NCBI GenBank assembly: GCA_004556005.1
Contig: SFJA01000076.1
Span: 1 to 7,451 of the forward strand
Source of the DNA: Bacteroidales bacterium
GTDB lineage: Bacteria > Bacteroidota > Bacteroidia > Bacteroidales > UBA932
Reading direction: 5' to 3'
Length of the DNA stretch: 7,451 nucleotides
The notes beneath the pieces are model-generated. The model made no database searches. It saw only the letters and a program-made list of their open reading frames with translations, and was not told the origin of the DNA. The translations under genes and the position numbers were made by a program. Within the stretch, counting starts at the first letter, position 1; every line of letters begins with the position of its first letter. Positions 7,201 to 7,451 of the stretch are shown one piece after another.

Positions 7201-7451
7201 TATGATGTGAACCTTAACGAAAATACGGGTGTTTACGAGCACGGTGGACGTTATATAGGCTACAAGGTCGGTGACAACGTCAAGACCAACGTAGTAGCTG
7301 ATGCATCACACTATGAGATGGGTTCCGCTACCCCTGACTGGATCGGCGGTCTTACCGTCAACCTCCGCTGGAAGGACTTTGACCTCAGCCTGGTTTCCGC
7401 ATACCAGTTCGGTGGCAAATTCTTCTCTATGGAGTACTCACAGCATCTGTA
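4288..7451 (+). CDS. SusC/RagA family TonB-linked outer-membrane transporter, 3' end outside window
   Basis: This is an outer-membrane beta-barrel transporter that, with a SusD lipoprotein lid, imports glycans, peptides or similar large nutrients using TonB energy. The frame is open for 1054 codons to the window edge. The ATG is the first start after an in-frame TAA at 4282-4284 and opens a signal peptide (charged MYKR, hydrophobic core, likely cut after VFA at residue 21). Next come a carboxypeptidase-like regulatory domain (about 24-95, GKVTDSTGEPLVGVNV and TNLDGDY), a TonB-box-like DDVVVVAYG (102-110), and a plug domain (about 115-240) with VIDG (181-184) and LYGSRAGNGVILITTKKG (219-236). 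The rest is barrel, including the family's VDPESGLPLYW (956-966). There is no STN domain, which argues against direct anti-sigma signalling. Perhaps 100-150 residues are missing at the C-terminus. A susD gene is expected downstream. The substrate cannot be told from this sequence, and no carbohydrate-active enzyme is in view. Confidence 0.95.
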   Translation, partial: MYKRLVMFMLALLAMTGQVFAQGGVTGKVTDSTGEPLVGVNVLIKGTKTGTMTNLDGDYSLSAKSGSVLVFSCIGFATEEITVGSTPATLNVTLQAESNYLDDVVVVAYGTQKRKDLTGSMTEVKSEIVAIQNTTTVSRALEGTAPGLQVASVDGQPGFDMAIRLRGVSSTNGASASALIVIDGVAQQATSTYENPLSQLNSEDIASVSVLKDAASTALYGSRAGNGVILITTKKGAEGKAKISFQGRWGWNSIGDYNVNSMDTAAEVYEYAWKSIYNSYRYGVNGTGLPGVDANGRYYTNVANPNHTDEEARLFASMHLFDYNGSETAFQKNALKNNMAYFVPDATYTNTGSGSNSSSTMTGAFLVDPETGRINPKARLLYSGDASELMFQNAFRQSYNVSARGGTDKVRYFASFGMQDDPSYLIASSYKRYSGRANLDADVTSWLKVGANVGYTRTNTRAQAGRWGARQIGGASGNSMLQVKGWLPIYPVYEIDENGEFRLDANGDKILNVNNNSYSPLGEGHYADRNFSSDYLFVANTNIERQEISTWTSRMYASASFLKYFNFTFNFNLDEQHWRRTMYWNHIAGRGTPNGGLGIKTHQRRIMNTQQLLSYSQDFGKHHVDAMVGHEYEDLNKESLNFGTSYELIPGYPIAGNFVGRYVNQGGESSASPGWGLDIYRTESYLSRANYNYAQKYYLSASLRRDAASKFTKDNRWGTFWSVGAGWRFSEEPFLEDANWLDNAKLRASYGVTGNANGLTSYYLNHYWYYGVSTWQESSNGTGVPSTTTIKDNGLVRTDLTWENVHQLDLGIDFSVLKSRITGAVDFYDHVTVNSLFNKSVSPLASNGQTTLLSNSARVRNRGFEIELDADIIRTKDFTLNVGINGTHYRSILVSVPADQIPAYDKTMDLPEGCWTAQTEDMAQAGTAGHAGRGIFYLRGEGKDLFNIYMPKYAGVDPESGLPLYWHRVTYYDVNLNENTGVYEHGGRYIGYKVGDNVKTNVVADASHYEMGSATPDWIGGLTVNLRWKDFDLSLVSAYQFGGKFFSMEYSQHL

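Noticed and set aside
1..7451. Defence island, CRISPR array, transposon, retroelement, tRNA or rRNA
   Set aside because: No spaced repeat arrays, transposase or reverse transcriptase motifs or RNA-gene sequences were seen on either strand; RecQ alone is not evidence for defence.

Overview
The window looks like chromosomal DNA from a Bacteroidota species, most likely order Bacteroidales, with moderate GC by eye. Three things support this: a nearly complete SusC/RagA-type TonB-dependent transporter, a promoter of the Bacteroidetes form (TTG, 20 nt, TAnnTTTG), and a short 3-phosphoglycerate dehydrogenase of the kind found in this phylum, with lysine where the usual catalytic histidine sits. Start codons lack strong Shine-Dalgarno sequences, which also fits. 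I cannot name the genus.

Layout. All genes are on the + strand. Bases 1-4076 hold three tightly packed genes that read like one operon: the 3' part of serA (1-609, cut by the window edge), a complete DUF1015 gene (612-1856, 2 nt after serA), and a complete recQ (1869-4076, 12 nt after DUF1015). A 211-nt AT-rich gap (4077-4287) follows. It carries a good Bacteroidetes promoter, a predicted leader of about 150 nt, a 13-nt palindrome and a 12-nt direct repeat. From 4288 to the window end runs a susC-like gene with no stop codon, so its C-terminus lies beyond base 7451.

How the genes relate. SerA makes 3-phosphohydroxypyruvate for serine synthesis. DUF1015 proteins are uncharacterised; this one carries a DGHHR motif, and its place right behind serA suggests, without proof, a link to serine or phosphoserine metabolism. 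RecQ is a 3'-5' DNA repair helicase with helicase core, zinc-binding, winged-helix, HRDC and C-terminal helix-turn-helix regions; I see no functional tie to serine synthesis. The SusC protein is a separate transcription unit for outer-membrane import of a glycan or other large nutrient, and a susD partner is expected just beyond the window.

I found no mobile element, CRISPR array, RNA gene, defence island or clearly novel multi-gene system. The points most worth a second look are the odd SerA active site, the DUF1015 protein in its serine-pathway setting, the hexaglycine linker of RecQ with its G-rich DNA, and the repeat and palindrome around the susC promoter.
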